DNA of 64,000 bases from contig CAZFYZ010000003.1 of the NCBI GenBank assembly GCA_964523735.1, positions 22,932 through 86,931 of the forward strand, read 5' to 3'. A model generated the notes under the pieces. The model was not told where the DNA came from. It saw only the letters and a list, made by a program, of their open reading frames with translations, and searched no databases. Numbering within the stretch: position 1 is the first letter of the stretch; the number at the start of each line of letters is the position of its first letter. Position numbers and translations under genes: made by a program. Below are positions 26,014 to 34,300 of this stretch, piece after piece. Origin of the DNA: CAZFYZ01 sp964523735. Lineage in GTDB: Bacteria > Armatimonadota > UBA5829.

Positions 26014-26567
26014 TTGTGTTCCGCCTTCGGCTGCTCTATGATCCAGCGAACGGCATCGGTCAGGTCTTCCGCCACAAAGTCCGGGGCGCGAGGGCTTGCG
26101 TGGATGCTCTCACGCGTGAGCGTGCCCGTGAGCACCGCAACGGTTCTGCATCCGGCAGTGCTGCCAGCGACAATGTCCTTGCCGTTATCGCCGACCATGA
26201 ATGAGTTCTCAAGTTCAATGCCGTGCTCTCTCGCCGCCTGCAGGATCAGCCCCGGTTCGGGTTTTCGGCAAGTACAACCGTCAGAAGCCATGTGCGTGCA
26301 GTAGTAGAACCCGGCGATGCGGCCGCCAACCTCGTTGACCTGCCGTGTAATCTCGTCCTGAATGGCCAACAGGTCTTCAGGCGAGACGAGGCCCTTCGCC
26401 ACGCACTGCTGATTCGAGATCACAATCACCTCGAAACCAGCGTCGTTGAGCTTGCGGACAGCTTCAGGAACGTAGGGGAAGACTCGAAGTTCTCGTAGGG
26501 ACTTGACGTAGTCGTCACGGTCCTCGTTGATGACTCCGTCGCGGTCCAGGAAGACTGCTTTTGGCAT
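26010..26567 (-). CDS. gmhB: D-glycero-manno-heptose 1,7-bisphosphate 7-phosphatase
   Basis: The 185-residue HAD-family enzyme removes the 7-phosphate from heptose bisphosphate. It has D8 and D10 in FLDRDGVIN, the SNQQ motif, the zinc-binding C90-x-H92..C98-x-C100 loop and KPEPG/GDNGKD. It is the third gene of the hddA-gmhA-gmhB operon, 7 bp after gmhA. Confidence 0.93.
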   Translation of the reverse strand: MPKAVFLDRDGVINEDRDDYVKSLRELRVFPYVPEAVRKLNDAGFEVIVISNQQCVAKGLVSPEDLLAIQDEITRQVNEVGGRIAGFYYCTHMASDGCTCRKPEPGLILQAAREHGIELENSFMVGDNGKDIVAGSTAGCRTVAVLTGTLTRESIHASPRAPDFVAEDLTDAVRWIIEQPKAEHK

Positions 26568-26574
26568 GCCGAGG

Positions 26575-27132
26575 TTAGTTCTCCGGATTGATCATACGAG
26601 TATAGAGCAAGTGGCCTATCACGAGGTGGACGTCCTCGATCCGCTGCATACTGTCGCTCTTGACGACGATCGACTTCTGCGCGAGCTTGGCAAGCTGCCC
26701 GCCCGAGAAGCCGGTGAGACCGATAGTCACGCCGCCCATTTCATTTGCTTTCTTTACTGCGTTCAAAACGTTGGGCGAGTTCCCGCTGCCACTGATTGCG
26801 ACGACGACGTCGCCCGGGTTCAGGAGGCTTTCGATCTGCTCCGCATATATGCAATCATAGCACGTATCGTTCGCCCAGGCGGTGATTAACGGGATGTTCT
26901 CCGTGAGCGAGATGACCTTGAAGCGCTTGCCGGTGTACTCCTTGACGGACTTCTGCATATCCTCCGCGATGTGGGTGGCGTTGGCCGCGCTGCCGCCGTT
27001 GCCAAGGAAGAAGACTTGCCTGTCTTCGGCATGAGCTTTGCGCAGGATGCCGGTGATCTCGTCGATCTCTGCCTCATCGAGCGCAGAGATGGCTTCCTTG
27101 ACCGCGATCAGGTAGTCCTTAGTCAGCGACAT
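26575..27132 (-). CDS. gmhA: Sedoheptulose-7-phosphate isomerase
   Basis: The 185-residue SIS-domain isomerase makes D-glycero-D-manno-heptose 7-phosphate from sedoheptulose 7-phosphate. It contains FFLGNGGSAANATH and the AISGSGNSPNV phosphate-binding segment, and ends with the VHLVIGHLL helix that carries the family's active-site His. AGGAGG precedes the ATG. It starts 3 bp after hddA. Confidence 0.93.
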   Translation of the reverse strand: MSLTKDYLIAVKEAISALDEAEIDEITGILRKAHAEDRQVFFLGNGGSAANATHIAEDMQKSVKEYTGKRFKVISLTENIPLITAWANDTCYDCIYAEQIESLLNPGDVVVAISGSGNSPNVLNAVKKANEMGGVTIGLTGFSGGQLAKLAQKSIVVKSDSMQRIEDVHLVIGHLLYTRMINPEN

Positions 27133-27135
27133 CTC

Positions 27136-28113
27136 CTACCTCCTCACGTTGAATATGACTTTTGATCCGTCCCTGGCGAGCGTAATGGGCAGTTCGCGCA
27201 GATCGCCGAGCTTCTTTCTGACGGCCGAACGGTTCTCAGGCGGCGTGCAGACGAGGAAGAATCCGCCCCCGCCCGCGCCCGTGATCTTGCAGCCGAGCGC
27301 GCCAGCTGAGATAGCCTTGTCGAGCAGTTCATCAATCTGTGGGTTAGTGATGTTGCTTGCGAGCTGCTTCTTCTTCTGCCAGCCATCACGAAGCGTCTGG
27401 CCGAGAGAAGCTATTGCGCCCGTCTTCAGATGCCTGGCAAGCTCATCGCTCTGATCACGCATCTCGGTCAGGACCTTCATCCTGCTGGCGATGTTGCTCC
27501 TCTGCTCTGAGAGCACATCCGACGACTTGCGCGTAACGCCCGTGTAGAACAGAAGCAGGCTCTCGTTAAGACGCTGCCTGGCGCTCTCTTCCAGCGCTAT
27601 CGAGCTGACCTCGACTTCCTCATTCGGGTAGAACCTGAAATGCCTCAACCCTCCGTACGCTGCTATGTACTGATCCTGTTTGCCGATAGGCTTGCCGAGA
27701 ACGTCGATCTCTATTCGGCAGGCTTCGCGCGCCAATCGTTCGGCATTCACGAACTCGCCTTTGTAGGCGTAAAGTGCGTTCAGCAGGCCGACGGTCACAG
27801 TGCTGGATGAGCCCAGTCCGGAACCTTCCGAGGGCACGTCGGCCATCGTCGAGATTTCAATGCCTCTGTCGACCCCCACCAGGCGCATGGCCTCGCGAGC
27901 CAACTCGTGCTGAATCTCGTGGACCGACGGGACCATCTCGGTCTTGGTGTAGCCGACGCGGATCAGGTCGTCGAAACGCTCCTTAACGACGACATAGATA
28001 TACTTGTCGATCGCGCTGGAGACGACGCTGCCGTAGTCCTTGTCGTAGAACCCTCTCAAATCTGTCCCACCGCCCGCGAAGCTGATGCGCAGTGGAGTCT
28101 GGGTTATGATCAC
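27136..28113 (-). CDS. hddA: D-glycero-D-manno-heptose 7-phosphate kinase (GHMP family)
   Basis: The 325-residue GHMP kinase phosphorylates heptose 7-phosphate at C1, on the GDP-heptose branch. It shows TPLRISFAGGGTDL at the N-terminus, the ATP loop PSEGSGLGSSST (residues 94-105) and a C-terminal KITGAGGGGF motif. The GTG at 28113 is preferred over TTG at 28137 because AGGAGG lies 9 nt before it. It leads the operon; the nucleotidyltransferase (HddC-type) needed to finish the pathway is not in the window. Confidence 0.9.
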   Translation of the reverse strand: MIITQTPLRISFAGGGTDLRGFYDKDYGSVVSSAIDKYIYVVVKERFDDLIRVGYTKTEMVPSVHEIQHELAREAMRLVGVDRGIEISTMADVPSEGSGLGSSSTVTVGLLNALYAYKGEFVNAERLAREACRIEIDVLGKPIGKQDQYIAAYGGLRHFRFYPNEEVEVSSIALEESARQRLNESLLLFYTGVTRKSSDVLSEQRSNIASRMKVLTEMRDQSDELARHLKTGAIASLGQTLRDGWQKKKQLASNITNPQIDELLDKAISAGALGCKITGAGGGGFFLVCTPPENRSAVRKKLGDLRELPITLARDGSKVIFNVRR

Positions 28114-28140
28114 GCCTGAGGGCCTCCTATCTACCAACTG

Positions 28141-28169
28141 ATTCTACCACATGCCCGTATGCCATCCAA
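28141..28169 (-). promoter_or_regulatory. Promoter of the heptose operon
   Basis: On the minus strand TTGGAT (28169-28164), 17-bp spacer, TAGAAT (28146-28141), giving a leader of about 20 nt with AGGAGG before the hddA GTG. A weaker TTGACC (28176-28181)-N17-CATGTT faces serC on the other strand. Confidence 0.65.
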
Positions 28170-28280
28170 ACAGGATTGACCCACAAAAGGGTTCCAGGCA
28201 TGTTTCATCGAACACAGCATAGAGAGTGCTGGCCACTGTCCCAGGTTCCGGCTGCAGACATAGAAAAGAGGAAAGCCATT

Positions 28281-29360
28281 ATGTCACGAGTTTTCAACTT
28301 CAACGCTGGCCCCGCCGCATTGCCCCTGCCTGTCCTTGAGAAGGCACAGGCAGAGTTACTGGACCTCGCCGGCAGTGGTATGTCGGTCATGGAGATGTCG
28401 CACCGCTCAAAAGAGTATGCGGCGGTCAACGATCAGGCTGAGGCAAACGTCCGCAGGCTCTTGGGAGTCTCTGATGACTACGCCGTTCTGTTCCTCCAGG
28501 GGGGAGCCAGTCTGCAGTTCGCGATGATCCCCATGAACCTCCGCCGGCCTGGCAAGAGCGCCGATTTCGTTGATACGGGCAGTTGGGCCTCGAAAGCGAT
28601 CAAAGAGGCCAAACTCACCGGGGCGGCCAACGTGGTCTGGTCAGGCAAGGAAGAGAGCTACATGCGCGCGCCGAAGCAGGCGGAGCTGAAGCTGAGCCCC
28701 GATGCAGAGTATGTGCATATTTGCTCGAACGAGACCATTGGCGGAATCCGATTCCCCGAGTTCCCGACGACACAAGCGCCGCTGGTTGCTGATATGTCCA
28801 GCGAGATCATGTCCCGCGTGATCGACGTGAGCAAGTTCGGGATGATCTACGCCGGAGCACAGAAGAACATCGGCCCATCCGGGCTGGCACTGGTGATCAT
28901 CCGGAAAGATCTCATCGAGCGCACGCCGGATACTGTTCCGATCTTCCTACGCTACGCGACGCACGCGGAAGAGAAGAGCCTCTACAACACCCCGAACACA
29001 TGGGGAGTTTATGTGCTCAAGCTCGTCACGGACTGGATGGAGAGCCTCGGGGGAGTCGCAGGCATGCAGAAGATTAACGAGAAGAAGGCGGCGACCTTGT
29101 ACGGCCTGATCGACTCCAGCGACTTCTGGCGATCCCCAACGGACAAAGACAGCCGCTCGATTATGAACGTAGTCTGGCGGCTGCCGAGCGAGGAACTCGA
29201 GGAGCAATTCGTGAGCGAGGCCAAGAAAGCCGGCATGATCGGACTGAAGGGCCATCGCAGCGTGGGAGGCATCCGCGCATCGATCTACAACGCCGTCCCG
29301 CAGGAGGCAGTAGACGCGCTGGTGGCGTTTATGAAGGAGTTTGAGAAGAAGAACGGGTAG
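28281..29360 (+). CDS. serC: Phosphoserine aminotransferase
   Basis: The 359-residue class V aminotransferase interconverts phosphohydroxypyruvate and phosphoserine in serine (and pyridoxal phosphate) synthesis. It has FNAGPAALP at the start, FLQGGAS, the PLP lysine K195 in YAGAQKNIGPSG, and HRSVGGIRASIYNA near the end. The ATG at 28281 has GAGGAAA upstream. The frame runs back to 28176, but those codons have no family match. A hairpin terminator follows. Confidence 0.96.
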   Translation: MSRVFNFNAGPAALPLPVLEKAQAELLDLAGSGMSVMEMSHRSKEYAAVNDQAEANVRRLLGVSDDYAVLFLQGGASLQFAMIPMNLRRPGKSADFVDTGSWASKAIKEAKLTGAANVVWSGKEESYMRAPKQAELKLSPDAEYVHICSNETIGGIRFPEFPTTQAPLVADMSSEIMSRVIDVSKFGMIYAGAQKNIGPSGLALVIIRKDLIERTPDTVPIFLRYATHAEEKSLYNTPNTWGVYVLKLVTDWMESLGGVAGMQKINEKKAATLYGLIDSSDFWRSPTDKDSRSIMNVVWRLPSEELEEQFVSEAKKAGMIGLKGHRSVGGIRASIYNAVPQEAVDALVAFMKEFEKKNG

Positions 29361-29370
29361 GTCCGGCGCG

Positions 29371-29396
29371 GATAGCGGATAGCTGATAGCTGATGG
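29371..29396 (+). repeat. GATAGC-type short tandem repeat
   Basis: GATAGCGGATAGCTGATAGCTGATGG is a run of near-7/8-bp repeats directly between the serC stop and its terminator. It resembles the low-complexity tracts scattered in other large bacterial genomes. Confidence 0.6.
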
Positions 29397-29422
29397 CCCG
29401 GGGGAAATCCCGGGCCATCTTT
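29392..29422 (+). terminator. serC terminator
   Basis: GATGGCCCGGG (29392-29402) and CCCGGGCCATC (29409-29419) form an 11-bp perfect stem, with a short TTT after it. Confidence 0.7.
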
Positions 29423-29522
29423 GCAGCGAGAACAGGCGAGCAGTGTAAGCACAGCTGCTCCCGTCACACGTGCTGTGGGACGAGCTTAGGCTTGGAGATG
29501 GTCTCCCGGTCCTGCCCTATGC

Positions 29523-30101
29523 TTACAGCGGATCAAACAGGAACGTGCACGGCCTCGTCCCGGCACTCTCCAGGGCGGACGATCTGACGGTCATGTTCAG
29601 CTTCCTCCCGAGGGCGTTCTGCAGGTGGTGCTTGATGTGCCCGCCGCAACAGTAGCAGTAGGTGACGGAGACGGGGTCACCGGCTTTTGGCAGGCACACG
29701 CATCTGTAGCTTTCGAGGCCCTCCGGAGCGAAGCTGACCAGGACGCGGCCGTCGTTCTGCATCGTCACACTGTGGCCGAAGACGAACCTGGCCTCGTTGG
29801 CAGCTTCAATGCGGTCTTCCAGGCTCTCGTGCTTCTTGGCGATGCCCTTGCTGACCTCGAGTCGCTTGCCACCAAGGCAGCACGCGCAGGCTTCGCGCAC
29901 GGCATGGCGGGTATTGGCATCCAGCAGCTCGTCCATCTTAGCCATCGCCTGTCGCATCCACGCGGCCTTCTTCTGGGGGGTCCAGCTTTTGCGGACGTCC
30001 TCGCCACCCTCGATGATCTGGCCGATGATCGCCTGATCTATCCCTGCGCTCGCAAGCTTGTCGGCGAGGACCTTAATCCTGCCGTATTCGTAGTCCGCCA
30101 T
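29523..30101 (-). CDS. Cys-rich protein of unknown function
   Basis: The 192-residue cytosolic protein has an N-terminal helical half and three Cys clusters: CACC near residue 72, CVC near 134 and CYCC with a following GGHIKHH near 149. This suggests metal binding or redox chemistry. The pattern resembles the uncharacterised DUF6144 family, but that is from memory. AAGGAGG precedes the ATG. It is divergent from the HdeD-like gene and convergent with serC. No function is proposed. Confidence 0.7.
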   Translation of the reverse strand: MADYEYGRIKVLADKLASAGIDQAIIGQIIEGGEDVRKSWTPQKKAAWMRQAMAKMDELLDANTRHAVREACACCLGGKRLEVSKGIAKKHESLEDRIEAANEARFVFGHSVTMQNDGRVLVSFAPEGLESYRCVCLPKAGDPVSVTYCYCCGGHIKHHLQNALGRKLNMTVRSSALESAGTRPCTFLFDPL

Positions 30102-30277
30102 TGGTTTCCTCCTTAGTCAAGGTCACTTGCCCTCTTCTCACTGATCGTGGGGCTGCGCTTCATGATTATACGTCAACTCAACTCGGGCGGCCGCAGGAAC
30201 TGTGGGTAAATCATGAATAGACCGTCTCGCCGGTTCACGGCTGGGCGAGCCGGTACTACAGACATGGTGCAACTGCA

Positions 30278-30871
30278 ATGGAAGAACGAGTGGAGACAAT
30301 GGACGAACTCGAGGGGCTGCGCAAGGACTGGTGGCTCTACATGCTCCTCGGGGTCGGTTTGGTAATACTGGGGCTGTTGGTGATAAGCACCCCAGCCATT
30401 ACGGCAGTGGCAGTCACGACTGTTGTCGGCATTCTGCTCATTGCCAGTGCCATAGTGCAGGGCGTGTATGCGTTCAAGTTCTACGCGAAACCCGGGCGGA
30501 CACTTCTGCAGGTGTTCGTGGCGATACTATACGCTCTTGCCGGGGTAGCCTTGCTATCGCGCCCGATCATCGGAGCCGTCACACTGACGATACTGCTCGC
30601 GATCTACTTCTTTGCAAAGGGCATAGTCAAGATCGTGGCGGCGTTCGAGATGAGACGCCATCTACCGCACTGGGGCTGGATGCTCTTTGGAGGCATCCTG
30701 TCGCTGATCCTGGGGCTGCTGATAGCGGCGAGTTGGCCGAGTTCGGCGCTCTGGGCAATAGCGCTGCTGCTGGGCATCGACCTGATGGTCGCCGGGTGGA
30801 CGATCATCGTTCTGAGCGTGTCCGCACACGCAGCATTCGGACGCACGCAGAGGTTAGCGGGGCAGCACTAG
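30278..30871 (+). CDS. HdeD-like (DUF308) membrane protein
   Basis: The 197-residue protein has six hydrophobic segments in three pairs, as in HdeD/DUF308 proteins, with the LLGVGLVILGLLVI and KGIVKIVAAFEMR signatures. HdeD is linked to acid resistance in enterobacteria; elsewhere the role is unknown. Translation may start at the ATG at 30299, which has GGAGA upstream, rather than at 30278. A 50-bp palindromic repeat separates it from the convergent fliG. Confidence 0.85.
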   Translation: MEERVETMDELEGLRKDWWLYMLLGVGLVILGLLVISTPAITAVAVTTVVGILLIASAIVQGVYAFKFYAKPGRTLLQVFVAILYALAGVALLSRPIIGAVTLTILLAIYFFAKGIVKIVAAFEMRRHLPHWGWMLFGGILSLILGLLIAASWPSSALWAIALLLGIDLMVAGWTIIVLSVSAHAAFGRTQRLAGQH

Positions 30872-30887
30872 CGCGATCGGCAACTGT

Positions 30888-30937
30888 TGTAGTCGGCGTC
30901 TCTGACGCCGTCCGAGGGGTCAGAGACCCCTGCTACA
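30888..30937. repeat. 50-bp TGTAG..CTACA palindromic element
   Basis: It begins TGTAG, ends CTACA and contains the hairpins GGCGTCTCTGACGCC and GGGGTCAGAGACCCC. Its length equals that of the copy at 904-953. It lies between the ends of two convergent genes, the usual place for REP-like elements. Confidence 0.85.
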
Positions 30938-30946
30938 GCGCCTCTG

Positions 30947-31993
30947 CTAGACGATCATGTCCTCGCTGGAGGCGCGGAGGCTGATCTCGCCGGCCTCGTC
31001 GAGCTGGCGGGCGATGTTGACGATTCGGCTCTGAGCCGCTTCTACATCTCGCAGCTTGACAGGTCCGCTCGCCTCGAGATCCTCCTGCAGGGTCTCGGCG
31101 GCGCGCTGGGACATGTTGCGGAAGAAGACGTCTCTCACCGTCTCCGGCGAGCCTTTCAGGGCCAATCGCATATCGTCCTGAGGAACGTCTCGCAGGATCA
31201 CCTGAATGGACCGATCGTCGAGGTTGAGGATGTCCTCGAATACGAACATCTTCTCCTTGATGCGCTCGGCGACGCCCTCGTCGATGCGCTGAAGATATTC
31301 GAGTATCTTCTTCTCGGTGGATCGACCGGCGTTGTTGAGAATGCGTACTACCGAGTCGTTGCCGCCGACTTCGGTGAATGCGGCGCTGTCGGACTCCTTC
31401 ATCTGCTGGAGCAGGACCTCGGAGACTTTGTTGACGACGTCGGGATCAGTCGGCTGCATCATCGTGAGTCGCAGCGCCGATTCCCCCTGGAGGTGCTCGG
31501 GAAGCGAGGAGATCACCTGGGCGGCGTGGTCCGGCGCCAAGTGACCCAGAACCAGCGCCACTATCTGCGGCCGCTCGTATCGCAGCCCCTGGGCAAGTTG
31601 GCGAGCGTTGATCGTTTGCAGTGTGCGGACCGCTCCGGCATTACTGGTACCGGATGATAGCCGTGAGAGCACTTCCCGGGCCTTGCTCTCGCCGAAGACC
31701 TGTTCGAGGACCTCGCGGGCGTATTCGTGCCCACCCATCGCCGTGTCTTCATAGAGCGCTTTCCGGCAATCTTCGAGGACCCGCTTCTTGAGCTCCGGCC
31801 TGATACGCTTGCGGCGGACGATCTCGGCCGTCAGCCGCTCAACCTCGTCCGGGCTCATCTGCTGAAGGACGGCGGATGACAGGTCTGCTCCAAGTGATAT
31901 GAGTAGAACAGAAGCCTTCCCGATCCCAGACAGGGGCATCCCCGCAGAATCCGGGACATCGGCTCTCTTGGCTTCCGGTGCTTCAACGCGCAT
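30947..31993 (-). CDS. fliG: FliG-family flagellar motor switch protein (orphan)
   Basis: The 348-residue protein has FliG N, M and C domains. KASVLLISLGADLSS starts domain N. The middle-domain EHPQ motif is ERPQ here (residues 140-143), followed by IVALVLGHL. The C-terminal torque domain reads FEDILNLDDRSIQVILRDV. FliG couples the rotor to the stator and binds FliF and FliM. No other flagellar gene is present, so either the flagellar genes are scattered or this copy has another role. GAGGAA lies upstream of the ATG. Confidence 0.9.
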   Translation of the reverse strand: MRVEAPEAKRADVPDSAGMPLSGIGKASVLLISLGADLSSAVLQQMSPDEVERLTAEIVRRKRIRPELKKRVLEDCRKALYEDTAMGGHEYAREVLEQVFGESKAREVLSRLSSGTSNAGAVRTLQTINARQLAQGLRYERPQIVALVLGHLAPDHAAQVISSLPEHLQGESALRLTMMQPTDPDVVNKVSEVLLQQMKESDSAAFTEVGGNDSVVRILNNAGRSTEKKILEYLQRIDEGVAERIKEKMFVFEDILNLDDRSIQVILRDVPQDDMRLALKGSPETVRDVFFRNMSQRAAETLQEDLEASGPVKLRDVEAAQSRIVNIARQLDEAGEISLRASSEDMIV

Positions 31994-32067
31994 AGGTTTC
32001 CTCTACATCAATCATCGGAATCTAACCCGCTCAAGTTTAGGTAACCCTCGCGCTGCAGGTTTCGTAT

Positions 32068-34059
32068 ATGGATGTGGCGAACACAGCCGCAGTAAGCATG
32101 ACCGAAAGCAACACACAACCAACTATACCCGCTCCAGCACCGGAGAACCTCGAAAAGAGGTTGTTCGGCGTCAGCCTCCGAGCGATTCTCATCGGGCTCG
32201 CCTCGACGGCGCTGGTCGATCTGTGGGTCCACTCGGCCGAACTCGTTCCGCGCAACAACACCGCGATCGTCAACACCTCGATCCCGGTCGGGCCGTTCAA
32301 TGTGCTGTTCGCACTTGTGATCGTGAACGTGCTCATCACACGGCTCGCGCCAAGATGGCGTCTCACTTCGCAGGAACTGCTGACTATCTACGTGATGTGC
32401 GCGGTCTCGACTGTGCTCTCATCATCGGGCGGCATCCATTTTCTGATCCCGACCATCACCGCGGTCCACTACTTCGGCAACGCGAACAATCAATGGGCGG
32501 AGACCTTCGGCAAGGCAGTGCCGGACTGGCTGACTCAAAATGACCCTGATGCGCTCAAGGCATTCTACCTTGGCAGCAGCCAGGTGGATCTGTCGCGATG
32601 GGCGACTGAGATCGCCATTTGGTCCGCATTTCTCCTGGTCTTTGCCTGCGCCACGCTGTGTCTCTCGCTGATACTGCGAAAGCAGTGGATCGAGTCCGAG
32701 CATCTGCCCTTCCCGACGGTGACACTGCCTCTGGAGATCGCAAGCGAGAAGACGCCGCTTTTCCGCAACTCGCTCTTCTGGATGGGCTTCGGGCTGCCTT
32801 TTCTGATCGTGTGCTGGAACACATTCCAGGCGAATTACCCGGCCCTGCCTGGGTTCAGCCTGCGGGGAATCGACGTCACCAACAGCATAACCTCGCCCCC
32901 GTGGAACGCGATGGGGAGGCTGAAGTTCACGTTCTTCCCATTCGCCGTTGGCATCGGCTATCTGCTCTCCACGGAGGTAGTATTCAGCGTCTGGTTCTTC
33001 TACGTTGTGAGCAAGCTCCAGGCAGTCTTCGGCTCAGCGATGGGCTGGACGATTGGAACGGACCCGCAGAGCACTTTCCCGTATCTAACGTTCCAGGGTT
33101 CAGGCGCATTCCTGGGCCTGGCCGTGGCAAGCATCTGGATATCGCGCCACCACCTCAAGAAGGTTTTCGCGTCCAGTTTCGGTCTGGGCCCTGATTTTGA
33201 CCCGTTGGCGCGAAAGGCCGTCTATGGGCTGGCCGCCAGCGCCGTGGCAATGGTGACATTCACAGTCGTCGCGGGAGCATCCAGGCCCGTCGCGGCGCTC
33301 TTCGTGCTGCTGGTTCTGCTCTATCTGGTTGCAGCGACTCGCATTCGGGCCGAGACGGGCAATGCGTGGCCGGCCGGCCCGGAGGTGGATGCGTTCAGGT
33401 TGATGGTCACAGTCGGCGGGAGCGCCGCGTTCAGCACATCGGAGTTGACTGCCCTTTCCTACGTGCGGGCGGCTACGGCAGGACAGGACTTCAGGGGGGT
33501 CTGCATGCCCCACGAACTCGACGGGCTGAAGATAGCCGATTCAGCCGGAATAAAGCCTGGCAAGCTCGCGGGCGCGATGGTCCTGGCGATCGCCTTCGGC
33601 GTGGTCGTTTCCTTCATCATCGCCCTGATCGTCTGGACGCACCTGGGAGGACTGGCGAAGGCTGATCCCTGGCGAACAACCGCCGGTCAGCGGACGTTTG
33701 TACAACTCTCAAGCTGGCTCACGAGCCCAGTGAGGCCCAATGGCGGCGGCATGTTCGGAATAGGATTCGGGGCGGTATTCACTATGTTTCTGGCATGGAT
33801 GCGCACGCGCTACGTCTGGTGGCCGTTCCACCCCGTAGGCTACTGCATGTCCAACACGTTCACTGCCTACAACCTCTGGTTCCCATCGCTGATCGCGTGG
33901 CTGGCAAAGGTCATGCTCACGCGATCGGGAGGGATGAAGCTCTACAGGCAGGCGCTGCCGTTCTTCCTAGGCCTGATCGCCGGCGACTTCATCGGGGGAG
34001 GACTCACGACGCTCATCGGGTGCCTGACCTCGATCAACGTCTATCCGATGAACTGGTAG
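32068..34059 (+). CDS. DUF6785/DUF6784-type multi-pass membrane protein
   Basis: The 663-residue protein has around eleven to twelve membrane segments, with the family signatures SLRAILIGLASTALVDLW at the start and the WRLTSQELLTIYVM segment. WWPFHPVGYCMS lies near the C-terminus. It resembles OPT-type oligopeptide transporters in layout and is common in Planctomycetota, Armatimonadota and Lentisphaerota. Substrate is unknown. The ATG at 32068 has a weak ribosome site; an ATG at 32098 is possible. Confidence 0.82.
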   Translation: MDVANTAAVSMTESNTQPTIPAPAPENLEKRLFGVSLRAILIGLASTALVDLWVHSAELVPRNNTAIVNTSIPVGPFNVLFALVIVNVLITRLAPRWRLTSQELLTIYVMCAVSTVLSSSGGIHFLIPTITAVHYFGNANNQWAETFGKAVPDWLTQNDPDALKAFYLGSSQVDLSRWATEIAIWSAFLLVFACATLCLSLILRKQWIESEHLPFPTVTLPLEIASEKTPLFRNSLFWMGFGLPFLIVCWNTFQANYPALPGFSLRGIDVTNSITSPPWNAMGRLKFTFFPFAVGIGYLLSTEVVFSVWFFYVVSKLQAVFGSAMGWTIGTDPQSTFPYLTFQGSGAFLGLAVASIWISRHHLKKVFASSFGLGPDFDPLARKAVYGLAASAVAMVTFTVVAGASRPVAALFVLLVLLYLVAATRIRAETGNAWPAGPEVDAFRLMVTVGGSAAFSTSELTALSYVRAATAGQDFRGVCMPHELDGLKIADSAGIKPGKLAGAMVLAIAFGVVVSFIIALIVWTHLGGLAKADPWRTTAGQRTFVQLSSWLTSPVRPNGGGMFGIGFGAVFTMFLAWMRTRYVWWPFHPVGYCMSNTFTAYNLWFPSLIAWLAKVMLTRSGGMKLYRQALPFFLGLIAGDFIGGGLTTLIGCLTSINVYPMNW

Positions 34060-34062
34060 CTA

Positions 34063-34091
34063 TTGACAGTCACCGGTTGCCGGTATAGAAT
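34063..34091 (+). promoter_or_regulatory. tRNA-Leu promoter
   Basis: TTGACA (34063-34068), 17-bp spacer, TAGAAT (34086-34091), with transcription expected to begin about 5 nt before the tRNA. Confidence 0.8.
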
Positions 34092-34102
34092 ATAGGAGCC
34101 TC

Positions 34103-34188
34103 GGGGACGTGGCGGAATGGCAGACGCGCTTGGTTGAGGGCCAAGTGAGCTTAAGCTCATGTGAGTTCGACTCTCACCGTCCCCACCA
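34103..34188 (+). tRNA. tRNA-Leu (anticodon GAG)
   Basis: A full cloverleaf is visible. The acceptor stem is GGGGACG (34103-34109) with CGTCCCC (34178-34184). The anticodon arm is CTTGG-TTGAGGG-CCAAG, giving anticodon GAG. A long variable arm (TGAGCTTAAGCTCA) is typical of class II Leu tRNA. The T arm is GTGAG-TTCGACT-CTCAC, and the CCA end is encoded. A strong promoter lies upstream and a terminator follows. Confidence 0.97.
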
Positions 34189-34195
34189 ATTGAGA

Positions 34196-34221
34196 GTCGC
34201 CGATCCGACCGGCGGCTTTTT
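34196..34221 (+). terminator. Terminator after tRNA-Leu
   Basis: GTCGCCG (34196-34202) pairs with CGGCGGC (34210-34216) with one wobble, followed by five T. Confidence 0.75.
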
Positions 34222-34300
34222 CGTTTTGTGTCCTCTGGAACTGCCCCATCCTGAGCGCGTCTCGGTCTTCGACATTTGCATCACAGAAAGACACTATCCA

